Source: Ochrobactrum sp. Marseille-Q0166 (lineage in GTDB: Bacteria; Pseudomonadota; Alphaproteobacteria; Rhizobiales; Rhizobiaceae). From it: a stretch of 64,000 nucleotides of DNA. The notes under the pieces are model-generated. The model ran no database searches. It was not told where the DNA came from and was given only the letters and a program-made list of their open reading frames with translations. The stretch lies in NCBI RefSeq assembly GCF_014397025.1, contig NZ_JACJUO010000001.1, positions 2,250,395-2,314,394 on the forward strand, in the 5' to 3' direction. The position numbers and the translations under genes were made by a program. Shown here piece by piece: positions 55,314 through 63,872 of the stretch. The first letter of the stretch is position 1. Every line of letters starts with the position of its first letter.

Positions 55314-55349
55314 AAAAGCCGGATTTGCCAAAAGCAATTCGGCTTTTCT
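55314..55349 (+). terminator. Terminator after murA
   Basis: AAAAGCCG (55314-55321) pairs with CGGCTTTT (55340-55347) with an 18-base, partly self-pairing loop and a T-rich end. Confidence 0.75.
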
Positions 55350-55449
55350 TTCACTTTGGACTTATTAATCAACAGGCTGAAAAGCCTGTCGATTTTTTTG
55401 TGCTGGCATGTAAAGTTGCACACATGACATCTGAAAATAGCAGGGAACA

Positions 55450-55899
55450 ATGCCGGATATGGAAATGTTGAAGCTTGTGGCGCTGGATGAAGAAGATTTG
55501 CAGGTCCTGTCCGCCCATCTTCAGGATGCGGTTCTGAAAGTTTCAGACCTTCAATATCTGGCGCAGGACAAGCGTTTTGTGCTGAGCGTCAACCGTTTTG
55601 CGTGGGAAGAAGCCAAGCCCAGGCTTTTTCGCAAGCCACAATATCAACGCCGCCGTACCACCTTGCACTTCAACCGCGTCACCGCTGTCAAAGGCAGCGG
55701 TATCGACCGCCAGAAGACGGAGGAGGTTCTTTCACTGCTTGCCATTCGCTTTATTCCCGGCGAAGCGCCGGCTGGCACAATCGAACTGACTTTTTCCGCA
55801 AATGCAGCTATCCGTCTCGATGTGGAATGCATTGAAGCGCAGCTGACGGATCTTGGTCCCGCTTGGGAAACAAATACTCTGCCGCGACACGACGCCTGA
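55450..55899 (+). CDS. DUF2948 family protein
   Basis: A 149-residue conserved alphaproteobacterial protein of unknown function. The opening LKLVALDEEDLQVLSAHLQD with AVLKVSDLQYL and the RRRTTLHFNRV region at about 60 are the family hallmarks. It regularly stands between murA and hisD (synteny as recalled), which supports the call. No signal peptide or membrane segment. The C-terminus AIRLDVECIEAQLTDLG is acidic and regular, suggesting a compact globular protein. Confidence 0.88.
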   Translation: MPDMEMLKLVALDEEDLQVLSAHLQDAVLKVSDLQYLAQDKRFVLSVNRFAWEEAKPRLFRKPQYQRRRTTLHFNRVTAVKGSGIDRQKTEEVLSLLAIRFIPGEAPAGTIELTFSANAAIRLDVECIEAQLTDLGPAWETNTLPRHDA

Positions 55900-55967
55900 T
55901 TGCTGCCGACAATTGCTTCGCATAGCTGATGGGCATTGCCCAGACTGAAAATTAAAGGAATACCAGC

Positions 55968-57260
55968 GTGGTCACGACGCTCAGACAAGCCGATGTCGAT
56001 TTTGAACAGAAATTTGCAGCTCTCCTTGCTGGCAAGCGCGAAGTGTCGGAAGATGTGGATCGTGCTGCGCGCGAAATCGTTGATCATGTACGCCGAGAAG
56101 GCGATGCAGCACTGATAGACTATTCACAGCGGTTTGATCGGATTGATCTGAACAAGACCGGCATCCGCGTGACAGACGCTGAAATCGATGCCGCTTTTGA
56201 TGAGGCGCCTGCTTCGACGATTGAAGCTCTGAAGCTTGCACACGAGCGCATTGAAAAGCACCATGCGCGGCAATTGCCAATAGATGATCGCTACACGGAT
56301 GCGCTTGGCGTTGAGCTTGGTTCGCGCTGGACAGCGATCGAGGCGGTTGGCCTTTATGTGCCGGGCGGCACGGCAAGCTATCCAAGCTCGGTATTGATGA
56401 ATGCCGTTCCCGCGAAGGTTGCCGGTTGTGAACGCATCGTCATGGTTGTGCCCTCGCCTGATGGCAAGCTCAATCCGCTCGTTCTGGTTGCCGCACGGCT
56501 TGCGGGTGTTTCTGAAGTCTATCGCGTTGGCGGTGCACAGGCTGTCGCAGCTCTGGCCTACGGTACAGAAACCATTGCGCCGGTTGCAAAAATCGTCGGC
56601 CCGGGCAATGCCTATGTCGCGGCTGCCAAACGCATTGTTTTCGGCACGGTCGGCATTGATATGATTGCCGGACCTTCGGAAGTGCTGGTGATCGCCGACA
56701 AGGACAACAACCCGGACTGGCTGGCCGCAGACATTCTTGCACAGGCCGAACATGATACGGCTGCGCAATCTATCCTGATGACCAATGATGAGGCTTTTGC
56801 AAAAGCTGTCGAAGAAGCCGTTGAGCGTCAGCTCAAGACCTTGCCGCGCGCAGAAACGGCAGCTGCAAGCTGGCGCGATTTTGGCGCTGTCATTCTGGTC
56901 AATGATTTTGAATCGGCCATTCCGCTGGCAAACCGCATTGCCGCCGAGCATCTGGAAATCGCCACCGCTGATCCGGAAGCGCTTTTGCCAAAAATCCGCA
57001 ATGCCGGTTCGGTATTTATCGGCGCCTATACGCCGGAAGTGATTGGCGACTATGTGGGCGGCTGTAACCACGTTCTGCCAACCGCACGTTCGGCGCGATT
57101 CTCGTCCGGCCTGTCGGTGCTGGATTACATGAAGCGCACATCACTTCTGAAGCTTGGACCTGATCAGTTACGTGCTCTGGGACCGGCAGCCATTGAAATT
57201 GCCCGCGCAGAAGGCCTAGATGCCCATGCACAATCCGTTGCTATTCGGCTCAATCTATGA
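55968..57260 (+). CDS. hisD: Histidinol dehydrogenase
   Basis: Catalyses the last two steps of histidine synthesis, NAD-dependent, zinc-containing. It starts at GTG 55968 with AAAGGAA upstream; 430 residues. Motifs: GLYVPGGTASYPSSVLMNAV, VGGAQAVAALAYGTETI, DMIAGPSEVLVIADKDNNP, LAQAEHDTAAQSILMT with zinc and catalytic residues, and HVLPTARSARFSSGLSVLDY. All are intact. It is followed by UPF0262 after six bases, so the downstream genes are co-transcribed. Confidence 0.97.
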   Translation: MVTTLRQADVDFEQKFAALLAGKREVSEDVDRAAREIVDHVRREGDAALIDYSQRFDRIDLNKTGIRVTDAEIDAAFDEAPASTIEALKLAHERIEKHHARQLPIDDRYTDALGVELGSRWTAIEAVGLYVPGGTASYPSSVLMNAVPAKVAGCERIVMVVPSPDGKLNPLVLVAARLAGVSEVYRVGGAQAVAALAYGTETIAPVAKIVGPGNAYVAAAKRIVFGTVGIDMIAGPSEVLVIADKDNNPDWLAADILAQAEHDTAAQSILMTNDEAFAKAVEEAVERQLKTLPRAETAAASWRDFGAVILVNDFESAIPLANRIAAEHLEIATADPEALLPKIRNAGSVFIGAYTPEVIGDYVGGCNHVLPTARSARFSSGLSVLDYMKRTSLLKLGPDQLRALGPAAIEIARAEGLDAHAQSVAIRLNL

Positions 57261-57266
57261 GGGATC

Positions 57267-57749
57267 ATGACTGCCGGCGCTCCTAATGCCCGTCTTATCG
57301 ACGTCGAGCTCGATGAAACCATCGGCCGCTCAACGCCTGATGTCGAGCATGAACGCGCTGTCGCAATTTTCGATCTGATTGAGGAAAACACTTTTCACCC
57401 GGTCGGAGATGATACGGGTGGTCCTTACAAGCTCAAACTCTCTTTGATGGAATCTCGGCTGATTTTTTCCATCATGCGGGAAAGTGGCGATATCGTCGCG
57501 ACTCACATTTTGTCACTGACACCTCTTCGACGTGTGGTGCGTGATTATTTCATGGTTTGCGAAAGCTATTATGAAGCCATCCGCTCAGCGACACCCAGCA
57601 AGATTGAAGCCATCGATATGGGACGGCGCGGCTTGCACAATGAAGGTTCACAAGTTCTGCAAACGCGACTGAACGGTAAGATTGAAGTCGACTTTATGAC
57701 TGCTCGGCGGCTTTTCACGCTTGTCTGCGTGCTGCACTGGCGGGGCTGA
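57267..57749 (+). CDS. UPF0262 family protein
   Basis: A 160-residue alphaproteobacterial protein of unknown function. Typical stretches are [37 protein letters not shown] and [20 protein letters not shown], then [14 protein letters not shown]. It always appears in this hisD-phosphatase neighbourhood (recalled synteny). It has no membrane segment. The next start is six bases after its stop. Confidence 0.93.
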   Translation: MTAGAPNARLIDVELDETIGRSTPDVEHERAVAIFDLIEENTFHPVGDDTGGPYKLKLSLMESRLIFSIMRESGDIVATHILSLTPLRRVVRDYFMVCESYYEAIRSATPSKIEAIDMGRRGLHNEGSQVLQTRLNGKIEVDFMTARRLFTLVCVLHWRG

Positions 57750-57755
57750 TCCTCG

Positions 57756-58226
57756 ATGAGCGCAAAAGATGCAACGATCCCAGCAGGTGAAATCGAAGCG
57801 GCCAAACGGCCGACTTCAGTGCTATTTGTTTGTGGCAAGAACTCCATTCGTTCACCAATTGCCGAACTTCTTGCACGAAAACTGTTACCACCCAATATGT
57901 ATATAGCCTCTGCGGGCGTGCAACGCGGCGAGCGTGACCCTTTCGTCGATGCGGTGCTGAATGAAGAAGGGCTGTCGCTCGACAATAGACAACCGCGTGG
58001 ACTGGAAGAACTGGCAGATGGTTATTTTGATCTGATCATTACACTCACCCCGCTTGCCCATCATACTGTGCTGGAACGTATGCGTGGCTTTTCGGTCGAT
58101 GTGGAATATTGGCCGACACCTGACCCGACGCTTGTTACCGGAAGCCGCGAGCAGATCATGAATGCTTATCGCGATGTGCGGGACAGGTTAAAGCGCCAAA
58201 TCGTGGCCAGATTGGCGCCGAAATAA
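57756..58226 (+). CDS. Low molecular weight phosphatase / arsenate reductase-like protein
   Basis: A 156-residue protein. The phosphatase loop is VLFVCGKNSIRSPIAELLAR at about residue 25: the CX5R signature (C-GKNSI-R) is intact. The general-acid Asp region appears as WPTPDPTLVTGSREQ towards the C-terminus. Family members are tyrosine phosphatases or arsenate reductases; the isolated setting among housekeeping genes favours a phosphatase, but this is not decided. It starts six bases after UPF0262. Confidence 0.88.
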   Translation: MSAKDATIPAGEIEAAKRPTSVLFVCGKNSIRSPIAELLARKLLPPNMYIASAGVQRGERDPFVDAVLNEEGLSLDNRQPRGLEELADGYFDLIITLTPLAHHTVLERMRGFSVDVEYWPTPDPTLVTGSREQIMNAYRDVRDRLKRQIVARLAPK

Positions 58227-58338
58227 CATCGCCCAATTCCGTTGTTCACAAATGCCGTCTAATCATATAGGTTCCGGCCAAATTTAAAGCTATGGCCCGG
58301 TTTCGGGTCAATTTTTCGAAGAAAGAAACAGGTATCGT

Positions 58339-58557
58339 ATGCCGAAAGAAGAAGTCCTAGAATTTCCAGGTGTTGTTACGGAACTGCTGCCAAATGCAAT
58401 GTTCCGCGTAAAGCTTGAAAACGACCACGAAATTATTGCCCACACTGCTGGCCGTATGCGCAAGAATCGCATCCGTGTTCTCGCTGGCGACAAGGTTCTG
58501 GTTGAAATGACCCCTTACGACTTGACCAAGGGCCGTATTACCTACCGCTTCAAGTAA
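58339..58557 (+). CDS. infA: Translation initiation factor IF-1
   Basis: A 72-residue OB-fold protein, exactly the usual length: [20 protein letters not shown], then [20 protein letters not shown] with [20 protein letters not shown] and the final GRITYRF. It binds the 30S A site during initiation. About 110 bases separate it from the previous gene, so it probably has its own promoter as well. Confidence 0.98.
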   Translation: MPKEEVLEFPGVVTELLPNAMFRVKLENDHEIIAHTAGRMRKNRIRVLAGDKVLVEMTPYDLTKGRITYRFK

Positions 58558-58584
58558 GCCTCAACTTGCTTCTCAGGAAAACTG

Positions 58585-59217
58585 GTGTCTATGAACGCGC
58601 AACATAAGCTGGTTCTTGCCTCCGGCTCTCCCCGCAGGATCGAGCTTCTGGGGCAAGTTGGCATCGAGCCGGATCATATTCAGCCGGCGGATATTGATGA
58701 GTCGCCTGAGCGTGCGGAACATCCGCGTTCGCTGGCGCGTCGTCTTGCGCGTGAGAAGGCAAAAGCGGCACAGGAACAACTCAAAGGCGACGAAAACTTC
58801 GCCAATGCTTTTATTCTGGCTGCTGATACGGTTGTCGCGGTTGGACGACGTGTCCTGCCCAAGGCAGAGATAACTGACGAAGCGCGGGAGTGCCTGCGTC
58901 TTCTGTCGGGCCGCACGCATAAGGTTTTCACCGGCGTTTGCCTAATCTTGCCCAATGATAATCTGCGCCAGACGCTTGTTGAAACGCGTCTGCGTTTCGA
59001 GCGCCTGACACGCAAACAGATCGATGCCTATCTAGCCTCCGGCGAATGGCGCGGCAAAGCCGGTGGCTATGCGATTCAAGGCCTTGCTGGTAGCTTCGTC
59101 GTCAAACTGGTCGGCTCTTATACCAATGTTGTCGGCCTGCCTTTGCAGGAAACTGTAAACCTGCTGGTAGACGGAGATTATCCGGTCTATGCCAACTGGC
59201 AAAGCGGCAAGGTCTGA
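58585..59217 (+). CDS. maf: Maf family nucleotide pyrophosphatase
   Basis: A 210-residue protein. I keep GTG 58585 (AGGA six bases upstream); ATG 58591 is equally possible. Motifs: [15 protein letters not shown] with the conserved Ser-Arg-Arg, [13 protein letters not shown] with the catalytic Asp, [14 protein letters not shown], and [20 protein letters not shown] with the usual NVVGLPLQ. Maf proteins hydrolyse modified or canonical NTPs such as dTTP, UTP or m7GTP to monophosphates. It lies between infA and yacG in a conserved order. Confidence 0.94.
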   Translation: MSMNAQHKLVLASGSPRRIELLGQVGIEPDHIQPADIDESPERAEHPRSLARRLAREKAKAAQEQLKGDENFANAFILAADTVVAVGRRVLPKAEITDEARECLRLLSGRTHKVFTGVCLILPNDNLRQTLVETRLRFERLTRKQIDAYLASGEWRGKAGGYAIQGLAGSFVVKLVGSYTNVVGLPLQETVNLLVDGDYPVYANWQSGKV

Positions 59218-59224
59218 AAATTCA

Positions 59225-59440
59225 ATGAGCGACAAGAAAGATATACCGACTGCGCCGGACGCACGGGTAACGCCTTTGCGTCCGACACGTCCCTGCCCTG
59301 AATGCGGCAAGCCTTCAGTTCGTGACAGTTATCCGTTCTGTTCACCACGCTGCAAAAGCATCGACCTCAATCGCTGGCTTTCGGGAAGCTATGTCATTCC
59401 TGGAAAAACCATCGAAGAAGAGGAAGAGAACGACAACTAA
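59225..59440 (+). CDS. yacG: DNA gyrase inhibitor / zinc-binding protein YacG
   Basis: A 71-residue protein from ATG 59225, seven bases after the maf stop; a longer frame from 59189 overlaps maf and is unlikely. The zinc motif is [20 protein letters not shown] (CX2C...CX3C), followed by [17 protein letters not shown] and an acidic tail. YacG binds GyrB and blocks DNA binding in E. coli (family knowledge). Confidence 0.94.
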   Translation: MSDKKDIPTAPDARVTPLRPTRPCPECGKPSVRDSYPFCSPRCKSIDLNRWLSGSYVIPGKTIEEEEENDN

Positions 59441-59607
59441 GCTCGATTGCCTCAGATTTCCACAGTGAAATCGGTGCTTTAGCGAGTTTATAAGAAATCT
59501 TATAAAAAGTGCGTTAGGGTGCTGGACAGCGTGAAATTTAATGCTATAACGCACCCACTTTCGGCGGACACCAACACCGCCACCCAGTGAGAAATCGCTG
59601 TAGGGAT

Positions 59608-59683
59608 GCCCGGATAGCTCAGTTGGTAGAGCAGCGGATTGAAAATCCGCGTGTCGGCGGTTCAAATCCGTCTCCGGGCACCA
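59608..59683 (+). tRNA. tRNA-Phe (anticodon GAA)
   Basis: A 76-base tRNA with encoded CCA. The acceptor GCCCGGA pairs with TCCGGGC; the anticodon stem-loop is CGGATTGAAAATCCG with GAA; the T arm contains GGTTCAAATCC. Confidence 0.97.
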
Positions 59684-59780
59684 CTTTAAGCCCATCATAT
59701 CACCATTGTTTTTGATTTGGCTCCCCCCTGAAATGCCGTTGAAATTCTGTAAATCTGTTCTTCGAAAAAGGAGACGGTAC

Positions 59781-59930
59781 ATGAAATGATGCTACTTCAG
59801 CGAAGAACAGGCCATCGGATCATTGCAGGAGTATCAGACTGCGGCGTCGACCGTTGGGCTGTGCCGAAAGTGCGATATCCGTGATGCAACGTTTTACAAG
59901 TTACGCTCGAAGTATGGCGCAATCTTCTGA
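59781..59930 (+). pseudogene. Relic of an IS3-family transposase OrfA
   Basis: The frame from ATG 59781 reads M-K-stop-C-Y, then FSEEQAIGSLQEYQTAASTV, GLCRKCDIRDATFYKLRSKY and GAIF before a stop at 59928. This follows the OrfA start of IS3-family (IS407-like) elements, which carry a FSEEQIIGILKE-type opening and an ATFYKWKSKYG-type block. An in-frame stop at codon 3 and the early end show it is dead. No OrfB or terminal repeats were found. It lies 100 bases beyond tRNA-Phe. Confidence 0.75.
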
Positions 59931-60255
59931 GCGCCAGGCCGGGATTAGCCATACCAATTTTTCAGCTTCGCCCAATGGTGCTAAAATCATTCTACGTCCA
60001 CGGCCTGCCCTAACTGTTTGCACAGACAGTTATCCTTTCTTGAACCTGTCACTATGAAGCAGTTGTTCAAGGTGCCAGCGATAGGGTGTTCACATTTATC
60101 TTTGCAGCGGACAGCCACACAATACAAAAAGCTCGGGGAAAGTTGCCTGACAAAAGCAACGAAACACCTAAATGGGCTAAAGTCTAATACCTGCCGCACG
60201 ATGTATTAAAGCTATTAGATATTTGATAGTTGATAGACGCAGAGCAATTTGCTTA
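59931..60255. other. Degenerate intergenic stretch after the IS relic
   Basis: About 325 bases with no credible gene. A 63-codon frame at 60018-60209 lacks a Shine-Dalgarno and family likeness. It may be scarred mobile-element DNA, and it must hold the promoter for the diguanylate cyclase gene. Confidence 0.4.
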
Positions 60256-61248
60256 ATGATGCTCATGCTTTTACACGACAAACATCGCCTCGCTGTTCTT
60301 AGTTCCTACACCACGATTGAGGCGGGTCAGGATCGCACGCTCGATGCGCTCTGTAATCTCGTTCTGTCTACGCTTGGCGTGCCAATGGCAGCGGTATCGC
60401 TTGTCGATGAAGCTACTACACATTATATCGGCATGGCAGGTTGCTTCTTTAGCACCTTGCCAAATGAGAACACTTTCTGTTCACATGTGATCGAAGGCAC
60501 CACACCATTTCTGATCGAAGACGCCACGAACGATAATCGCTTTGCAGCAAATCCCTTTGTGAAAGGTGATCCGGGCATCCGCTTTTATCTGGGTGCTCCT
60601 TTGATTGCATCCGATGGTTCAGCGCTCGGCGCGCTCTGTGCGCTTGACACGAAAGCCAGACAAAGCACCGCTGAAGAGCAACAGAAGCTTGCAAGTCTCG
60701 CAAGCACAGCTGTTGAAATCCTCAATATGCGCCGTGTGATTCACGAAGCGCGCAAGCTGGCGTTGGTTGACGGGTTAACCGGCATTGCAAACAGAACAGG
60801 GATTGAGCTTGAAATTGAAAAGGCGATTATTGCGCTGCGCAATCATGGCCTGCCCTTCTCACTCCTCTATTTTGACGTTGATCTCTTCAAACAGGTCAAT
60901 GATAAACGTGGCCATGCGGCGGGAGACGCGCTGTTACGTTTGATCGGAGAGACGCTCGCAGGTCGCAATCGGCCCGACGAAGTATGCGCCCGTCCCGGCG
61001 GCGATGAGTTTATTGTTTTGCGCCTGGGTGGAACCAGGAACAATGACCTGGAAGAAACACAGAATATCAAGGCTTTGCTCGATGACGTGGTTTCACGGGC
61101 AGGCTTTGAGGTCAGCTTTTCGATGGGGATTGTGAGTTTTATTGCTGCACCCGCCGATGTTACTGCCGCTCTTTATGCTGCGGACGCATTGCTCTATGAT
61201 GCCAAGCGTCGCGGCAAAAACATGATCTCAGCAGGCGAGCAGAAATAG
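60256..61248 (+). CDS. GAF-GGDEF diguanylate cyclase
   Basis: A 330-residue cytoplasmic protein from ATG 60256; a TTG at 60223 opens the frame. The N-terminal GAF domain spans about 10-160 (LCNLVLSTLGVPMAAVSLVD, then FCSHVIEGTTPFLIEDA and GAPLIASDGSALGALCALD). The GGDEF domain follows: LVDGLTGIANRTGIE, YFDVDLFKQVND, and the active-site loop RPGGDEFIVLRLGG with GGDEF intact, ending DALLYDAKRRGKN. It should make cyclic di-GMP. No RxxD inhibitory site is obvious just before the loop. No strong Shine-Dalgarno. It is a lone gene next to IS debris. Confidence 0.9.
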   Translation: MMLMLLHDKHRLAVLSSYTTIEAGQDRTLDALCNLVLSTLGVPMAAVSLVDEATTHYIGMAGCFFSTLPNENTFCSHVIEGTTPFLIEDATNDNRFAANPFVKGDPGIRFYLGAPLIASDGSALGALCALDTKARQSTAEEQQKLASLASTAVEILNMRRVIHEARKLALVDGLTGIANRTGIELEIEKAIIALRNHGLPFSLLYFDVDLFKQVNDKRGHAAGDALLRLIGETLAGRNRPDEVCARPGGDEFIVLRLGGTRNNDLEETQNIKALLDDVVSRAGFEVSFSMGIVSFIAAPADVTAALYAADALLYDAKRRGKNMISAGEQK

Positions 61249-61366
61249 AAGCATTCACATTTCACTTTTGAGTGAGACTCTCTAAACGAGCTGTAGCGGC
61301 GATTGATCTCGCCCCTATACCGGCTATTTTCGCGTAGTTTTCATTATTAAATGACGAGGATTTTCA

Positions 61367-61807
61367 ATGATCTGGACCTTGTTCGGCATTCTTTCAGGTG
61401 CCTGCATCGCTATTCAGGCCCCTATTAACGCCGCCCTGGCACGCGGACTCGGCTCCCCGATCACAGCTGCTGCGATCTCTTTTCTATCAGGCGCGGTTAT
61501 TCTTGGAATGATCGCCGCGATAGCTGCACGTGCAACAGGTGCCATGCCCAGTTTCAACGTGCCGGCGGGCTGGTTGTTTGTGGCTGGTGGCGCACTCGGC
61601 TGTATCTATGTGACAACTGCAGTTTTGCTGACCCCACGCATCGGAGCCGCGGCTGTCATGGGTCTCGCCGTTGCAGGTCAACTCATGGCCGGGCTGGTCG
61701 CAGACCGTATAGGCTTTATGGGTGTCGCGGTACGTGAAATCACAGCTGGGCGAATCGTCGGCGCTGTGTTGCTGCTGACCGGCGCGCTGATGATCCGTTT
61801 CCTTTGA
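61367..61807 (+). CDS. YdcZ-type DMT family membrane protein
   Basis: A 146-residue protein with five hydrophobic helices: IWTLFGILSGACIAIQAPIN, AAAISFLSGAVILGMIAAIA, GWLFVAGGALGCIYVTTAVL, MGLAVAGQLMAGLVADRIG and IVGAVLLLTGALMI. The opening and the PRIGAAAVMGLAVAGQL block are typical of DUF606/YdcZ half-size transporters, which act as dimers. Substrate unknown. AGGA precedes the ATG and a terminator follows. Confidence 0.9.
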   Translation: MIWTLFGILSGACIAIQAPINAALARGLGSPITAAAISFLSGAVILGMIAAIAARATGAMPSFNVPAGWLFVAGGALGCIYVTTAVLLTPRIGAAAVMGLAVAGQLMAGLVADRIGFMGVAVREITAGRIVGAVLLLTGALMIRFL

Positions 61808-61812
61808 ATGCA

Positions 61813-61841
61813 AAAAGCGCGCCCGAGATCAGCGCGCTTTT
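61813..61841. terminator. Bidirectional terminator between ydcZ-like and DUF992 genes
   Basis: AAAAGCGCGC (61813-61822) pairs with GCGCGCTTTT (61832-61841) with a nine-base loop, between two convergent genes. Confidence 0.9.
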
Positions 61842-61862
61842 CAATTTTACAGAATTTCAAAC

Positions 61863-62339
61863 TTACGGCTGAACGAATTCCAGCGTCAGCGTTTCAACGC
61901 CAGCGGAAAGAGCTGTGCCCTTTTCAGTATCAACGGCAAGCGGCTGCAACGTGAAAGCCTGACCGGTTCCGCCAACAAGCACCTGAACGCCTGCGCCAAG
62001 GCCAAGGCTTGCATCGGCTTCTGCACCGGCATAGGTGCCAGCAAGTGCGCCCGGCTCAACAGTTGTCGTTGCCGCCAGAACAGTCCAGGTCATCTGGCCG
62101 CCCGTGGTTTCGCCCAGTTCCAGACCATATTGATCAATCGATCCGTTATACTGCTGCGAGAGGCCATTGCCATTGGAAAGCGTGCAGCTGACCTTCTGCT
62201 TCTGCTCGATGATCAGGCCAATACCAGCCGACACATCGCAGGAAAGCACACCAACTTCCGCGCTGACCTGTGCCGAGCCAGAAGTGGTTGTTGCCAGAAG
62301 AACAGAAACACCAAGCGCCCAAATTGCCTTTTTCATCAT
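61863..62339 (-). CDS. DUF992 family secreted protein
   Basis: A 158-residue protein. The signal peptide MMKKAIWALGVSVLLATTTS ends near GSAQVSA (about 24). The mature part has the DUF992 pattern VGVLSCDVSAGIGLIIEQKQ with two Cys that may pair, YNGSIDQYGLELGETTGGQM, then GALAGTYAGAEADASLGLGA and VLVGGTGQAFTLQPLAVD. It is probably a periplasmic or outer-membrane-associated beta-rich protein found widely in Hyphomicrobiales; function unknown. It is a single-gene unit. Confidence 0.9.
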   Translation of the reverse strand: MMKKAIWALGVSVLLATTTSGSAQVSAEVGVLSCDVSAGIGLIIEQKQKVSCTLSNGNGLSQQYNGSIDQYGLELGETTGGQMTWTVLAATTTVEPGALAGTYAGAEADASLGLGAGVQVLVGGTGQAFTLQPLAVDTEKGTALSAGVETLTLEFVQP

Positions 62340-62470
62340 GACCCCTTTTCCAAATCACATTGCGCAGTTTTCTGAGGAACAGACTATTCGTAAGCGATCA
62401 ATAATAAAAATAGAAATTAAAAATATGCTTTACTTCGGCCTTGTTCAGCGTAAGAAAAATTAAAAAACAA

Positions 62471-62507
62471 AAGGCCGCACTGCGAAAAAAATTCATAGCG
62501 CGGCCTT
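62471..62507 (-). terminator. Terminator of the fuconate operon
   Basis: On the minus strand AAGGCCGC (62500-62507) pairs with GCGGCCTT (62471-62478) and is followed by a T-rich run. It lies about 20 bases after the dehydratase stop. Confidence 0.85.
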
Positions 62508-62525
62508 GATCAGCAGAGATTAAAG

Positions 62526-63803
62526 TCAGCCTTTGAACGTATATTCCGCAATCGACTGCGGCTTCATTTCAATCGAGAAACCCGGCAGCGATGGCGGCAT
62601 ATAGGCGGCATCCCTGATGATGCACGGCTCGATGAAATGCTCATGCAGATGATCAACATATTCGATCACGCGACCATCCATGGTGCCGGAAACGGCAACA
62701 TAATCAATCATCGAAAGGTGCTGCACATATTCACACAGGCCAACGCCGCCTGCATGTGGCCACACCGGCTTGTTATATTTCGTAGCAATCAGCAGCACGG
62801 CCAGAACTTCATTCAGGCCACCCATGCGGCATGAATCGATCTGAACAATGTCGATGGCGCCTTCCGCAATGAACTGCTTGAACATGATGCGGTTCTGACA
62901 CATTTCGCCGGTCGCAACTTTCACATCGCCAATGGCTTCGCGGATTTTGCGATGACCTGCAACATCATCCGGGCTGGTTGGTTCTTCGATGAAGAAGGGC
63001 TTGGAGAAAGCAAGCTTGTTAACCCATTCGATTGCCTGATCGACTTCCCAGACCTGATTGGCATCGATCATCAGATAACGATCCGGGCCAATCACTTCGC
63101 GCGCAATGGTGAGACGACGAATATCGTCTTCAAGATCGCGTCCGACCTTCATCTTGATGTGGTTGAAGCCTTCATCAATCGCTTCCTGACAAAGACGACG
63201 CAGCTTGTCGTCGTCATAGCCGAGCCAGCCCGCCGAGGTTGTGTAGCAAGGATAGCCGGTGGCTTCGAGCGAAGCTATACGCTCAGCCTTGCCGCTTTCC
63301 GCCTTACGCAGAATTTCGACAGCTTCCTCGCGCGTCAGCGCATCGGTGAGATAGCGATAATCGACGATATCGGCAATTTCTTCCGGCGACATATCGGCCA
63401 CGAGCCGCCATACCGGCTTGCCCGCCTGCTTTGCAGCGAGGTCCCAGAAGGCGTTGACGACTGCACCGGTGGCGAGATGCATCGCGCCCTTGTCCGGGCC
63501 GATCCAGCGCAACTGGCTATCGCCGGTCAGGTAACGCCAGAACTTGCCGGGGGCCGCGAGGAAATCATCCATCGAGGAGCCGACAACGAGATGGCGCATG
63601 GCGAGAATGGCCTGACAGCAGATATCATTGCCGCGACCAATGGTGAAGGTGAGGCCATGGCCCTTCAGCGCTGCGTTATCCGTATCGAGGATGACATAAG
63701 CTGCCGAGTAGTCCGGGTCCGGATTCATCGCGTCAGAACCGTCCAGACTTTGCGAAGTCGGGAAGCGCAGATCAAAGACGCGCAGATCAGTAATTTTCGT
63801 CAT
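62526..63803 (-). CDS. L-fuconate dehydratase (enolase superfamily)
   Basis: A 425-residue enzyme that converts L-fuconate to 2-keto-3-deoxy-L-fuconate. The enolase-superfamily residues are visible: the KxK base in HIKMKVGRD at about 221, metal ligands Asp and Glu in MIDANQVW, FFIEEPTSPDD and KVATGEMCQNR, and His in VWPHAGGVGLCEYVQHLSM. The N-terminal capping domain (VFDLRFPTSQSLDGSDAMNP) closely fits the fuconate dehydratase group. It is preceded on the same strand by a fumarylacetoacetase-fold gene that runs off the right edge, which matches the non-phosphorylative L-fucose route. A palindromic repeat lies between the two genes. Confidence 0.92.
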   Translation of the reverse strand: MTKITDLRVFDLRFPTSQSLDGSDAMNPDPDYSAAYVILDTDNAALKGHGLTFTIGRGNDICCQAILAMRHLVVGSSMDDFLAAPGKFWRYLTGDSQLRWIGPDKGAMHLATGAVVNAFWDLAAKQAGKPVWRLVADMSPEEIADIVDYRYLTDALTREEAVEILRKAESGKAERIASLEATGYPCYTTSAGWLGYDDDKLRRLCQEAIDEGFNHIKMKVGRDLEDDIRRLTIAREVIGPDRYLMIDANQVWEVDQAIEWVNKLAFSKPFFIEEPTSPDDVAGHRKIREAIGDVKVATGEMCQNRIMFKQFIAEGAIDIVQIDSCRMGGLNEVLAVLLIATKYNKPVWPHAGGVGLCEYVQHLSMIDYVAVSGTMDGRVIEYVDHLHEHFIEPCIIRDAAYMPPSLPGFSIEMKPQSIAEYTFKG

Positions 63804-63820
63804 GTTTGATTCCGTGATCT

Positions 63821-63865
63821 GAGCATGATCCCCAAAAATGGAGACTGGTTTTAGAGATCATGCTC
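63821..63865. repeat. Rhizobial-type palindromic intergenic repeat
   Basis: GAGCATGATC (63821-63830) and GATCATGCTC (63856-63865) form perfect arms around a centre with CCCCAAAAATGGAGACTGG. Elements with this GAGCATGATC...GATCATGCTC frame are abundant between genes in rhizobia and relatives (established knowledge). It lies inside an operon and could form a stem-loop in the message. Confidence 0.75.
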
Positions 63866-63872
63866 AAGAAAA

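Noticed and set aside
60018-60209. 63-codon frame after the IS relic
   Set aside because: No ribosome-binding site, no recognisable domain, and in a degenerate stretch.
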